DNA from: Thermotogae bacterium | GTDB taxonomy: Bacteria > Hydrothermota > Hydrothermia > LBFQ01 | Direction of reading: 5' to 3' | DNA length: 37,594 nt | Assembly: GCA_013153965.1 (NCBI GenBank) | Contig: JAADDJ010000046.1 | Coordinates: 1-37,594 of the forward strand | In this document: positions 7,078 through 14,895 of the stretch, in pieces | Numbering within the stretch: position 1 is the stretch's first letter | How the letters are laid out: each line of letters begins with the position of its first letter | Program-made: the position numbers and the translations under genes | Notes under the pieces: generated by a model | Told to the model about the DNA's origin: nothing | Seen by the model: the letters and a program-made list of their open reading frames with translations, nothing else | Database searches by the model: none

Positions 7078-7905
7078 TTAAAGTCCCTCCTCAATGAAGC
7101 TCAACTCCATGTATGTGAGGGTGGAATCTTTGTATGCGGCCGCCTCGGGAGTATATACGTACTTGACCTGACCGACCCCGTCGCACCACCACACGTCCAT
7201 GGCGTGGAGGGTTATATCCGGGATGGAGCTCCCGCTCATGTATATGTAATAGGAGGCCTTGGCGCAGGCCCTGAACCTACCGTATGAGGTCTCCACGTCC
7301 TCAAAGCCGGGTATCTCGGCCGTTATCCGGTAGCTTATATCCACCGTCAGGGTTGAATCCCTCGTGCTGTCGTAATCTTCGGGCCAGACCTTGACCGTGG
7401 CCTCCCCGCGCCTCACCTCCCACATGCTGCCGGGGTCCGCCAGCGTATAGAATATGGGCATTTGGACGAGCGTATCGTGGGGAATAACGGATACGAAGTG
7501 GCTTCTGTCGTTGTAGAAGATGCGGAACTTCGGCGGTATGAGGAGCGAGAGCTCGGCCACGAAGACCAGCGTATCCTCCTTCAGGTAGTACAGGGCCGTA
7601 TCGGCGACGCAGTAGCACTCGGGGGACGGGTCGTAGGGGTTGCACACGCCCTCCCGGCATTCGTACTGCTTCTTTATGAAGACCTTGCGGGCTTCGTAGC
7701 CCTCGTACGATGTGTCGGAGAGTATCAGGAGGGAGTCGGGGGTGTAGTAGCGGCCCATGGGTTTCTCGTACTCGCCCGTGAGGACGTATCGGGACGTGTA
7801 TCTGTAGAGCACTCCCACCTGGAGGGGGACGTATATGCCGGGGGTGAATCTGTAGCGGCACCCGAGGGCCGCCACCACAAGGAGGATGAAGGTAGCCCGC
7901 CTCAT
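7078..7905 (-). CDS. Predicted lipoprotein, unknown function (275 aa)
   Basis: The signal peptide MRRATFILLVVAALGC ends in a lipobox (AALGC), so the protein should be lipidated and membrane-attached. The rest is rich in beta-strand patterns and Tyr. It has a cluster of four Cys (YECREGVCN, then PECYCV), suggesting a small disulfide-bonded loop, and a TWWCDGVGQVKY-like segment (DVWWCDGVGQVKYVYTPE) near the C-terminus. That last feature is reminiscent of lipoproteins in FCB-related phyla whose ending reads W...GVG.VK, but no named family is certain. Its ATG overlaps the TGA of the phosphorylase gene (ATGA), so it is second in that operon and probably translated by coupling. Confidence 0.75.
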   Translation of the reverse strand: MRRATFILLVVAALGCRYRFTPGIYVPLQVGVLYRYTSRYVLTGEYEKPMGRYYTPDSLLILSDTSYEGYEARKVFIKKQYECREGVCNPYDPSPECYCVADTALYYLKEDTLVFVAELSLLIPPKFRIFYNDRSHFVSVIPHDTLVQMPIFYTLADPGSMWEVRRGEATVKVWPEDYDSTRDSTLTVDISYRITAEIPGFEDVETSYGRFRACAKASYYIYMSGSSIPDITLHAMDVWWCDGVGQVKYVYTPEAAAYKDSTLTYMELSFIEEGL

Positions 7906-9200
7906 CTCACCACTTCGTATATGAGAGGTTTCGGCTCGGGCCGCTCGTCCCCCACGGTGAAGGATTCCCGCAGGAGGGTCAGGGCCTCCTCCAGCCTCCT
8001 CTCATCGTTGGCCAGCACCCGGAAGATGGTATCCCCCTTGAGGACCCTGTCCCCCGTCTTCTTTAAGGTGAAGACGCACACCTTGTGGTCCACCTTGTCC
8101 TCCTTGCGCATCCTCCCGGCTCCGAGAACGACCGTGGCCCACCCTATCTTCTTGGTGTTCATGGAGGTTATGTACCCGTCCTCCTCCGCCTTCACCACGG
8201 CCTCGTACTCGGCGGATACGAAGTCTTCCCGCTCTATGGCCGAGAAATCTCCGCCGTGGGCCTCAACCATCCGCCTGAACCTCTCCAGCCCGCGCCCATC
8301 CTCAATCGCCTCCCCTATCATCTCCTTACCTTCCTCCGGCGTCCTCGCCTTTCCACCCAGATGGAGCATCCATCCGCCCAGAGCCTCAACTATCTCCCTG
8401 AGGTCCTCCGGTCCGTGTCCCTTGAGGAGTTGCACGCTCTCGCATATCTCACAGGCGTTCCCCGCCGCCCATCCGAGCGGAACGTCCATGTTGGTTATGA
8501 GGGCAACGGTATCCACGCCGTATCCCCTCCCTATGCGCACCATAGTCTCCGCCAATTTCTTGGCATCCCCGTAGTCCTCCATGAAGGCTCCGCTTCCGGT
8601 CTTCACGTCCAGAACGAGGCCTGTTAGACCCTCCGAGAGCTTCTTGGACATTATGGAGGCGGATATGAGGGGTATGCTCTCAACCGTGGCCGTGGCATCC
8701 CTGAGGGCGTAAATCTTGCGGTCGGCCGGAGCCAGCTCCTCGGTCTGTCCGATTATGGAGGCACCCACCCCTATAACTATCTTCTTGAACTCGGGTATGC
8801 TGAGGTCGGTCCGGTATCCGGGTATGCTCTCCAGCTTGTCCAGCGTCCCCCCCGTGTGTCCCAAGGCTCTACCCGATATCATCGGTACGAGGACGCCGTA
8901 GGAGGCGACGAGGGGGGCGAGGGGTATGCTAACCTTATCCCCGACACCTCCCGTGGAGTGCTTATCAACTCTCGGAAGGTCGGTCTCCCACGTTATGGGC
9001 TTCCCGCTCTCTATCATGGCTCGCGTTAGGGCCAAGGTCTCCGAGTCGCTCATCCCCCGTATGAAGATGGCCATGAGCAGGGCCGCCATCTGGTAGTCGG
9101 GTATCTCTCCGACCGTGTAGCGCTCAACCACGTACCGTATCTCCTCCTCGCTGAGGGCGTAGCCGTCCCGTTTCTTGGCGATTATCTGCAGGATATTCAC
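7902..9200 (-). CDS. pdp: Pyrimidine-nucleoside / thymidine phosphorylase
   Basis: A cytoplasmic salvage enzyme that splits pyrimidine nucleosides with phosphate into base and (deoxy)ribose-1-phosphate. The 432-residue length is typical. The family signature is clear: KHSTGGVGDKVSIPLAPLVA (about 81-100), then SGRALGHTGGTLDKLESIPG, and KTGSGAFM for the substrate site. The C-terminal alpha/beta domain is present (SFTVGDERPEPKPL at the end). Whether it prefers thymidine (deoA) or both uridine and thymidine (pdp) cannot be decided by eye. The GTG start follows a -10 box 6 nt upstream. Divergent from the release-factor-like gene, with 52 bp between starts. Confidence 0.95.
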   Translation of the reverse strand: MNILQIIAKKRDGYALSEEEIRYVVERYTVGEIPDYQMAALLMAIFIRGMSDSETLALTRAMIESGKPITWETDLPRVDKHSTGGVGDKVSIPLAPLVASYGVLVPMISGRALGHTGGTLDKLESIPGYRTDLSIPEFKKIVIGVGASIIGQTEELAPADRKIYALRDATATVESIPLISASIMSKKLSEGLTGLVLDVKTGSGAFMEDYGDAKKLAETMVRIGRGYGVDTVALITNMDVPLGWAAGNACEICESVQLLKGHGPEDLREIVEALGGWMLHLGGKARTPEEGKEMIGEAIEDGRGLERFRRMVEAHGGDFSAIEREDFVSAEYEAVVKAEEDGYITSMNTKKIGWATVVLGAGRMRKEDKVDHKVCVFTLKKTGDRVLKGDTIFRVLANDERRLEEALTLLRESFTVGDERPEPKPLIYEVVR

Positions 9201-9206
9201 GCTTGG

Positions 9207-9212
9207 ATTTTA
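9207..9212 (-). promoter_or_regulatory. -10 box of the nucleoside phosphorylase gene
   Basis: TAAAAT (minus strand) ends 6 nt before the GTG at 9200. It shares the 52-bp intergenic space with the divergent promoter at 9239. Confidence 0.65.
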
Positions 9213-9238
9213 TGGCGGTAGCCGTCGGCGTTCCGGGG

Positions 9239-9244
9239 TAAAAT
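9239..9244 (+). promoter_or_regulatory. -10 box of the release-factor-like gene
   Basis: TAAAAT ends 8 nt before the ATG at 9253. It rules out an in-frame upstream start at 9175, which lies inside the divergent gene. Confidence 0.65.
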
Positions 9245-9252
9245 TCCCGTCT

Positions 9253-10404
9253 ATGTTCTACACGAGCGTTTATATCAGCCTCCAACCCGACGATAGGGCC
9301 GACAGACCCCCCAGGTACCTCATCCGCATCAAGGACCTTATAAAGAGGTACCGGGAGTTTCTGAAGTCAAAGGACATTGATCCCAAGCGTCTTCAGAGCG
9401 TATTTGAGGACTTCCGCAAGATAGAGGAGTTCTTTGAGGATCCGAAGAACTTGGAGAGCGAGGAGGGGATCCCGGTGGGTGGGGTGGCCATATTCTCCAA
9501 GAGCGATGAGGATTATTGGGAGGTAGTGAAGCTCATATACGTCCTGCGGAACGAGCTGGTGGTGGATATCCAGCCCTACAAGCTGGGGGTGTATGCCGTT
9601 GAGAGCGACTTCGGCAAGAATCTCGTCGCCAACTTCAGCAAGAGGGCCATAGACGCCTACATGCTTGACGCCAGATCCGTACGCCACATAACGGACAATC
9701 TGGACATAGAGGAGGTGGCGGAGAAGCCCGGCGTCTTCAAGACCTCCGTGGCCGACATGCCCGTATTCCGTACCCTCCGGGCCAAGAATATGGAGGCCCT
9801 CAAGGCGGAGGAGAACAACAGGGTGGCAAAGGCCGTAGCCGACTACCTGTTCCAGATGTACAAGAAGGAGCCTTATGACAACCTCTTCCTGTCGTCCCCC
9901 AACGAGAAGCTGGTACCCCTCGTCTATGAGAAACTCCACACGTACGTGAAACGTACCTTCCGAGCCGAGCTCCAACTCTCGTGGCCGACCAACAAGAGGG
10001 AGGTGTATCTGGCCGTCATGGAGAAGACGCGGGAGTTGGACGTTGAGGACGAGAAGAACCTGCTCCAGCGCTTCAAGGACGCTCTGGCTCTGGAGATGGC
10101 CGTTAGGGGTCTCAGACCCGCGGTCTTCCTCGCCATGATGGGGAACGTGGATACGCTCATAGTGGACCCCGACTTCTCGCGCGAGGGGTTCATCTGCCAT
10201 CCCTCCGGGTACTTCTCCTTTGAGGGTGAGTGCCCGGCCGACACGGAGATAACCGTCCATACCCCCGACATAACCGACAAACTCGTTGAGGAGGTTCTGC
10301 GGATGGGAGGCCGGGTTGAGGTGGCCAACACGCCCGAGCTACGCCAGGCCATAGACCACAGCGTGGGCGCGATAATGAGGTGGAAGATGGAGGTACAGGT
10401 CTAA
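9253..10404 (+). CDS. Archaeo-eukaryotic release factor-like protein (baeRF-type)
   Basis: A 383-residue protein whose middle and C-terminal thirds resemble aeRF1/Pelota domains 2 and 3. A helix around [17 protein letters not shown] is followed by [20 protein letters not shown]. The C-terminal L7Ae-like fold has [30 protein letters not shown], a degenerate zinc-site region with two cysteines (GFICHP, FEGECP) and [19 protein letters not shown]. These traits fit the bacterial homologs of archaeo-eukaryotic RF1 (baeRF families). No GGQ tripeptide is present, so it is unlikely to hydrolyse peptidyl-tRNA as a normal release factor. Its stop is 4 nt before prfA, pointing to a role at the ribosome (inference). 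The start is set by the -10 box. Confidence 0.72.
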   Translation: MFYTSVYISLQPDDRADRPPRYLIRIKDLIKRYREFLKSKDIDPKRLQSVFEDFRKIEEFFEDPKNLESEEGIPVGGVAIFSKSDEDYWEVVKLIYVLRNELVVDIQPYKLGVYAVESDFGKNLVANFSKRAIDAYMLDARSVRHITDNLDIEEVAEKPGVFKTSVADMPVFRTLRAKNMEALKAEENNRVAKAVADYLFQMYKKEPYDNLFLSSPNEKLVPLVYEKLHTYVKRTFRAELQLSWPTNKREVYLAVMEKTRELDVEDEKNLLQRFKDALALEMAVRGLRPAVFLAMMGNVDTLIVDPDFSREGFICHPSGYFSFEGECPADTEITVHTPDITDKLVEEVLRMGGRVEVANTPELRQAIDHSVGAIMRWKMEVQV

Positions 10405-10408
10405 GGTC

Positions 10409-11467
10409 GTGAAGAGGCAGTACAGCGAAGTTCTGGAGAAATTCTCCGAGCTGGAGGAGAAGCTGGCCTACCCGCAGAATTACTCGCAGGAGGAGTTCCA
10501 GAGGATCCTCAACGGCTACCGCAGGCTCAAGCGCCCCGCGGAGCTCATAAGGCGCCTCAAGAAGGTTGAGGAGGAGATAGAAGCCGTTGAGGAGCTGCTT
10601 GCCGAGGAGAGGGACCCTGATCTGGAGGAGGAGTTGGAGAGGCTAAGGAGGGAGAGGGAGAGGCTGGACGAGATGATATTCCTCGCCCTGATACCGAGGG
10701 ATCCGAGGGATGAGGGGAACGCCATACTGGAGATAAGGGCGGGGGTGGGTGGGGAGGAGGCGGCCCTCTTCGCGGCGGACCTCGCCAAGATGTACGTGAG
10801 ATTCGCGGAGCGCAAGGGTCTGAAGGCGTCAATAGCGGACTTCACCGAGAGCGACCTCGGCGGGTACAAGGAGGTCGTCCTGCTCGTTGAGGGGAAGGGG
10901 GCCTACGGCCTCCTCAAGTACGAGGGTGGAGTCCATCGCGTCCAGAGGGTACCCATAACGGAGACATCCGGTCGGATACACACGTCGGCCGCCTCCGTGG
11001 TGGTTCTGCCCGAGTACGAGGACGTTGAGATAGAGATAAAGCCCGAGGATCTGAAGATTGATACCTTCCGCTCCGGGGGGGCCGGAGGCCAGCACGTGAA
11101 TAAGACGGAGTCGGCCGTCAGGATCACCCACATACCCACCGGCATAGTCGTGACGGTTCAGGACGAGCGCTCCCAACACCAGAACCGTGCCAAGGCGATG
11201 CGTATTCTCAAAGCCCGCCTGAAGGAGTACTACGAGAGCCAGAAGGAGGCGGAGCTGAAAGAACTGCGCAAGATATACGTGGGCTCCGGCGACAGGTCCG
11301 AGAAGATAAGGACCTACAACTTCCCCCAGAACCGCGTAACGGACCACCGCATAAACTTCACCGTCTATAACCTTGAGGGTGTCCTGAACGGCGAGCTTGA
11401 CGAGATAATAGAGGCCCTGATGGAGGCGGATCTCAAGGCGAGGGCCAAGGAGATGGGTCTGGTTTGA
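10409..11467 (+). CDS. prfA: Peptide chain release factor 1
   Basis: Class I release factor recognising UAA/UAG; 352 aa, close to the usual 355-360. The codon-reading tripeptide is PIT (182-184, in [15 protein letters not shown]), the RF1 form, not the SPF of RF2. The catalytic GGQ is at 226-228 ([18 protein letters not shown]). The N-terminal coiled coil is rich in Glu and Arg (about 45-92). The GTG start is 4 nt after the stop of the baeRF-like gene and has no promoter of its own, so the two are co-transcribed and probably coupled. The prmC methyltransferase gene that often follows prfA is absent here; a lipoprotein gene with its own promoter comes next. Confidence 0.97.
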   Translation: MKRQYSEVLEKFSELEEKLAYPQNYSQEEFQRILNGYRRLKRPAELIRRLKKVEEEIEAVEELLAEERDPDLEEELERLRRERERLDEMIFLALIPRDPRDEGNAILEIRAGVGGEEAALFAADLAKMYVRFAERKGLKASIADFTESDLGGYKEVVLLVEGKGAYGLLKYEGGVHRVQRVPITETSGRIHTSAASVVVLPEYEDVEIEIKPEDLKIDTFRSGGAGGQHVNKTESAVRITHIPTGIVVTVQDERSQHQNRAKAMRILKARLKEYYESQKEAELKELRKIYVGSGDRSEKIRTYNFPQNRVTDHRINFTVYNLEGVLNGELDEIIEALMEADLKARAKEMGLV

Positions 11468-11475
11468 TTCACGCT

Positions 11476-11481
11476 TAAAAT
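11476..11481 (+). promoter_or_regulatory. -10 box of the lipoprotein gene at 11489
   Basis: TAAAAT overlaps an apparent ATG at 11480. The ATG is part of the promoter, so the start is more likely the TTG at 11489, 7 nt downstream. Confidence 0.6.
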
Positions 11482-11488
11482 GGTGCGC

Positions 11489-12268
11489 TTGAGACGTCTT
11501 CTCCTCGTCCTATCGGGCGTACTCGTGGCCTGCAACTATCCCTATCCCCCCGAGGGTAGGGTGGGGGATTACGTGTGGTCCACGGAGATGTGGGCGGACA
11601 CGTTGGACACGTGCGTCTCCTACATAGATTCGGTCTATAAGGGGACCGACAAGCTCGGCCCCGGCGTAAAGAGCGGCGTCGTGTGGCTCGTTGAGGAGGA
11701 CATCAGCGACACCGCATGCCGGCGTGAGGGGGATGATCCGGCCGTCCATTACTTCAAGCGGGACGATAGGATAGACGCCCTGTACCGCCGCCTCTTCTTC
11801 AACTACGATACGGCGACGGGGGAGCCGATAGTGGCCCCGGGGGAGGACTACTCCCTTTGCGCCGCCATAATCATAAACGACGTTAGGCTGAAGGAGTGGC
11901 ATCTGTCCCTGAGGATGCCCTATCCCCCCGAGAGCACCTACCTTGACTCCATACCCGACACCCTGACCGTGGATTCCGCCTACGTCATCCGGTGGGAGGA
12001 GGAGCCCACGGCCAACGCGTACATGCTCCGCCTCATCGGCTACGACGATTTCTCTTACTACTGCTATCTTGAGATCATAGTGGATTCGCCGGCCGTCGCC
12101 TTCTATCCCCCATCCTTCCTGCCCGGATACTGCCACCTCGCCGGCAGGGACAGCGTGCGCATTGACATAGTCAATCTGTACCGGCTGACGTACGACTACG
12201 GGGATATGTTCGGCGAAACCCGGAGTATGGGGAGACTGACCAAATGGGTAAAGTTAAGGGATCACTGA
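11489..12268 (+). CDS. Predicted lipoprotein, unknown function (259 aa)
   Basis: From the TTG start the protein begins MRRLLLVLSGVLVAC, a textbook lipoprotein signal with lipobox VLVAC. The longer ATG form at 11480 would add MVR but puts the start inside the -10 box. After the signal come CNYPYPPEGRVGDYVW and a region rich in Trp, Tyr, Asp and Ser with several cysteines (DTCVSY, DTACRR, YSLCAA, YYCYLE, GYCHLA). The segment DTLTVDSAYVIRWEEEPTAN and what follows looks like a fibronectin-type or Ig-like beta domain that many extracytoplasmic proteins carry. No enzyme motif is seen. The last 25 nt overlap the next lipoprotein gene in another frame, so the two form an operon. Confidence 0.75.
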   Translation: MRRLLLVLSGVLVACNYPYPPEGRVGDYVWSTEMWADTLDTCVSYIDSVYKGTDKLGPGVKSGVVWLVEEDISDTACRREGDDPAVHYFKRDDRIDALYRRLFFNYDTATGEPIVAPGEDYSLCAAIIINDVRLKEWHLSLRMPYPPESTYLDSIPDTLTVDSAYVIRWEEEPTANAYMLRLIGYDDFSYYCYLEIIVDSPAVAFYPPSFLPGYCHLAGRDSVRIDIVNLYRLTYDYGDMFGETRSMGRLTKWVKLRDH

Positions 12269-13212
12269 TAATCTCCCTTCTCCTCCTCACCTCGTGCGTG
12301 GAGAGATTCCAGATCGTTGAGGAGGTCCCACCGGTCTTGGGAGGGCGTGCGGAGGGGGTGTGGGTCCTCACCACCCTGTCGCCGGAACTCTGGTACGTTG
12401 AAGATTCCTCCTTCAGGGTGATGCTCGCCGGCAGATGGGCCAACGACCTGACGTTGGCGGGGGATACCCTCTACATAACCAACTCGGGGGATAACAACGT
12501 TCTGCGCTACGCTATGGCGGAGGGGAGAGTGGATACCCTGTATGTGGGGCCGGACCGCAACCCTTGGGCCTCTGCCTACGACCCACGGACGGGCCGCCTC
12601 TTCGTATCCAACTTCCTCGGTAGCACCGTCTCCGTATTCGTCGGAACGACCTTGGAGGCGGAGGTGCCCGTCGGTCCCAACCCCGAGGGGATAGCCGTAC
12701 TGGGGGATAGGGTGTTCGTCGCATGCACGGGCTACTCCGAAGGATACCGGAGTCGCCTCTACGTCCTCTCGGCCGACAGCCTGAAGGTCTTGGACTCGCT
12801 CATCTTCGGCACCAACGTCCAGGCGGTCGTACCCGACCCCGAAGGGGACATATACGCCGTTGCCACGGGGGATTACTCCTCACGGGAGGGATGGCTGTTT
12901 AGGGTCAGGGACGGGAGAGTGGCCGACAGCCTCTTCGTGGGAGGTACCCCGGGGGACGCCTGCATCTCATCCGACGGCATCCTCTACCTGGTGGGATGGG
13001 ATGGGAGGATAACCCTGTACGATTGGGCGGCCGAGCGGGTGGTGGGCTCGTACGATACGGGCCTGAACCTGATGGGATGCGGCTTCAAGGGGGACACCCT
13101 GACCGTCGCCGACTTCGGAAACGACAGGTTGCTCCTAATAAGGGACGGGGAGGTGGTCGGAGATTACCCGGTGGGGGACGGCCCGATAGACGTGGTCCCC
13201 GACGTTAGATAG
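12244..13212 (+). CDS. Beta-propeller lipoprotein (YncE/NHL-like)
   Basis: The signal MGKVKGSLIISLLLLTSC has lipobox LLTSC. The 322-residue product then shows repeated blade motifs. Each pairs a D.LY(V/I)TN or GRLFVSN strand with a following V.VG strand: LAGDTLYITNSGDNNVLRY, PRTGRLFVSNFLGSTVSVF, LGDRVFVACTGYSEGY, PEGDIYAVATGDYSS, SDGILYLVGWDGRITLYD and FKGDTLTVADFGNDRLLL. This is a six- or seven-bladed propeller of the YncE/NHL type, used in the envelope for protein or ligand binding; no catalytic residues are evident. It overlaps the previous lipoprotein gene by 25 nt, so translation is probably coupled. A similar propeller lipoprotein lies at 35469. Confidence 0.82.
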   Translation: MGKVKGSLIISLLLLTSCVERFQIVEEVPPVLGGRAEGVWVLTTLSPELWYVEDSSFRVMLAGRWANDLTLAGDTLYITNSGDNNVLRYAMAEGRVDTLYVGPDRNPWASAYDPRTGRLFVSNFLGSTVSVFVGTTLEAEVPVGPNPEGIAVLGDRVFVACTGYSEGYRSRLYVLSADSLKVLDSLIFGTNVQAVVPDPEGDIYAVATGDYSSREGWLFRVRDGRVADSLFVGGTPGDACISSDGILYLVGWDGRITLYDWAAERVVGSYDTGLNLMGCGFKGDTLTVADFGNDRLLLIRDGEVVGDYPVGDGPIDVVPDVR

Positions 13213-13224
13213 TACTATCCGGCT

Positions 13225-13230
13225 TAGAAT
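13225..13230 (+). promoter_or_regulatory. -10 box of the DEDDh exonuclease gene
   Basis: TAGAAT ends 6 nt before a TTG start codon at 13237. Confidence 0.6.
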
Positions 13231-13236
13231 ACTGCG

Positions 13237-14004
13237 TTGAAGTGGGTCTTCCTTGATATTGAGACGACCGGAACCGACTTCCGGAAGGACAGGATAGTTG
13301 AGATAGGGTTGGTGGTCAAGGGGGAGAGAGGTAGGCCTAAGGAGAGGGCTTTCCTGTTGAATCCGCAGGCCCCCATAAAGCGTAGAGCCTACCGCGTCCA
13401 TGGGATAGGGTACGATGACGTGAAGGGCTCTCCCACCTTCTCGGAGGTCAAGGAGGATGTTATGGAGCTCATAAGGGGAGGGGTGATAGTCGGTTTCAAT
13501 CTCCTCAGTCTGGACATACCTTTCTTGAACTTTGAGCTGTACCGCCTCGGCGAGCCGCCCCTTCTCAATCCGGTCGTAGATGTCAAGCAGATAGCCAAGG
13601 TCATATACGACGATGCCCCCAACTCCCTGGAGAAGCTCGCCCGTTATCTCGGCATAGAGGTGAGGGGAAACCACAGGGCCCTGGCGGATGCCCGGATAAC
13701 CCGCAAAGTCTTCCGGGCCCTGAAGGAGCGGAAGCCGGAGATCTTCGCCGACGTTGAGGGACTGGAGAGTCTCACCCTCTCCAACTTTCCGGCCAAATCC
13801 GTGGATATACTGCGGGTGGCGAGGGAGCACGGATGGGTCAATATCAAGTACTACTCCCACAGGTACGGCCTCTCGGAGTGGAATATCCGTCCCATCACCA
13901 TCCTCAAGAGCTACGTGATAGGGGACACGGGGGAGGGGAAATTCAAGTACTTCAACATAATGCGAATAGTCCGGATCTCCCCTCCCAAGTACGGCTGGAT
14001 ATAG
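13237..14004 (+). CDS. DEDDh 3'-5' exonuclease (DNA polymerase III epsilon-like)
   Basis: A 255-residue nuclease with the exonuclease motifs in order: DIETTGTD (Exo I, about 6-13), VGFNLLSLDIPFLNFEL (Exo II) and HRALADARIT (Exo III, the H and D of DEDDh). PNSLEKLARYLGI sits between Exo II and III, as in PolC/DnaQ-type proofreaders. It removes nucleotides from 3' ends of DNA or RNA. Without a DnaE-binding tail it could be a free-standing proofreading subunit or a repair/RNA exonuclease. A C-terminal extension (about 170-255) with YYSHRYGLSEWNIRPI and a final KYGWI is not recognised. The TTG start sits 6 nt behind a -10 box. Its end is 3 nt from the convergent gene. Confidence 0.87.
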   Translation: MKWVFLDIETTGTDFRKDRIVEIGLVVKGERGRPKERAFLLNPQAPIKRRAYRVHGIGYDDVKGSPTFSEVKEDVMELIRGGVIVGFNLLSLDIPFLNFELYRLGEPPLLNPVVDVKQIAKVIYDDAPNSLEKLARYLGIEVRGNHRALADARITRKVFRALKERKPEIFADVEGLESLTLSNFPAKSVDILRVAREHGWVNIKYYSHRYGLSEWNIRPITILKSYVIGDTGEGKFKYFNIMRIVRISPPKYGWI

Positions 14005-14007
14005 TCC

Positions 14008-14895
14008 TCACTCGCCGGACTCCAAGACGAAACCTTCTCCGGACCGCTTGACCTTCACGTACCGCTCCCTCTTCCCCTCCCTAAAGAGTAAGATGGCGAC
14101 CCAATCTTTCAGCCCCTCCTTCCCAGTGGATAGCTCGCGCACCATGTGAATTCCGGAGAATTCGCCCCTCACATCTCTGGACACCCGCTTCAGCTTCCGA
14201 ATCCCCCTTCGGGAGCCGTCAAATATCACCAGCTCATCCCTTCCGGGCAGGTAGGCCACGACGACCCCCTCGCCGTTGGATGTCAGGGCCGGAGGCTCGG
14301 GGAATACGTATATTTCAACCAGCCTCCCTTGCCTGTACGCGTAGAGGGTGTCCCCATCCGAGAACCACAGCTCCTTCCCCGTCCATACGAAGGTGGGGTC
14401 CTGTAGGGACTTTCCCAGACGGAAGACCTTAAGGTCCCTCTCCTCGCACGTTATCCGGCTTCCCGCGAGCTTGAGTACCTCCGTCGTATCTTTGACCTTT
14501 ATCCGCTCCCCCGCCGACTCCAGCCTGAAGGAGGGGAGGTGATAGACCAAGGTATCCTTGCGGATGCTTGAGGCCAACCTTAGGATGACCAGCCTGTCGG
14601 GCGCACTCTTGGACCACACGCTGAGGGTGATGTCGCCGTCGTATCTGGGGGTGGCCAGAAGTCTCACGTCGGCCGGCTGCTCCCCGTAGAGTACCTTCAG
14701 GTCCGAACAGGGGGCGAACGGGCTGGCCATCCAGAACCACACGTTGGCCCTCCCCACGAAGACGATGCCCTCCACCTCGTCAAATATCCGACCGCTCCTT
14801 GAGGCGATGTACCCGCTCACGCTCCTGCCTATCAGCATCTCCGAGAGCCTTATCTGTAGGCGCACCTCGGATAGCGACGCCAGCAGAAGAATCAT
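14008..14895 (-). CDS. Predicted exported protein, unknown function (295 aa)
   Basis: The N-terminus MILLLASLSEVRL is a very short hydrophobic stretch that may be a minimal signal peptide. The body is beta-rich. Several strand-turn units resemble irregular propeller blades (FVWTGKELWFSDGDTLYAYR, ALTSNGEGVVVAYLPG, DELVIFDGSRRGI), but no regular repeat was counted. It has no cysteine lipobox or enzyme motif, and I do not recognise a family. The ATG overlaps the TGA of the geranylgeranyl-reductase-like gene (ATGA), so it is the second gene of that operon. An AGGAGG lies about 13 nt upstream, within the coding end of that gene, and may be accidental. Confidence 0.65.
   Translation of the reverse strand: MILLLASLSEVRLQIRLSEMLIGRSVSGYIASRSGRIFDEVEGIVFVGRANVWFWMASPFAPCSDLKVLYGEQPADVRLLATPRYDGDITLSVWSKSAPDRLVILRLASSIRKDTLVYHLPSFRLESAGERIKVKDTTEVLKLAGSRITCEERDLKVFRLGKSLQDPTFVWTGKELWFSDGDTLYAYRQGRLVEIYVFPEPPALTSNGEGVVVAYLPGRDELVIFDGSRRGIRKLKRVSRDVRGEFSGIHMVRELSTGKEGLKDWVAILLFREGKRERYVKVKRSGEGFVLESGE

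Noticed and set aside
7462-8574. 370-aa open frame on the plus strand across the lipoprotein and pyrimidine phosphorylase genes
   Set aside because: It crosses two well-supported minus-strand genes, its composition is low-quality and no motif is present.
9175-9252. Upstream in-frame start for the release-factor-like gene
   Set aside because: It would begin inside the divergent phosphorylase gene and run through the -10 box; homology starts at 9253.
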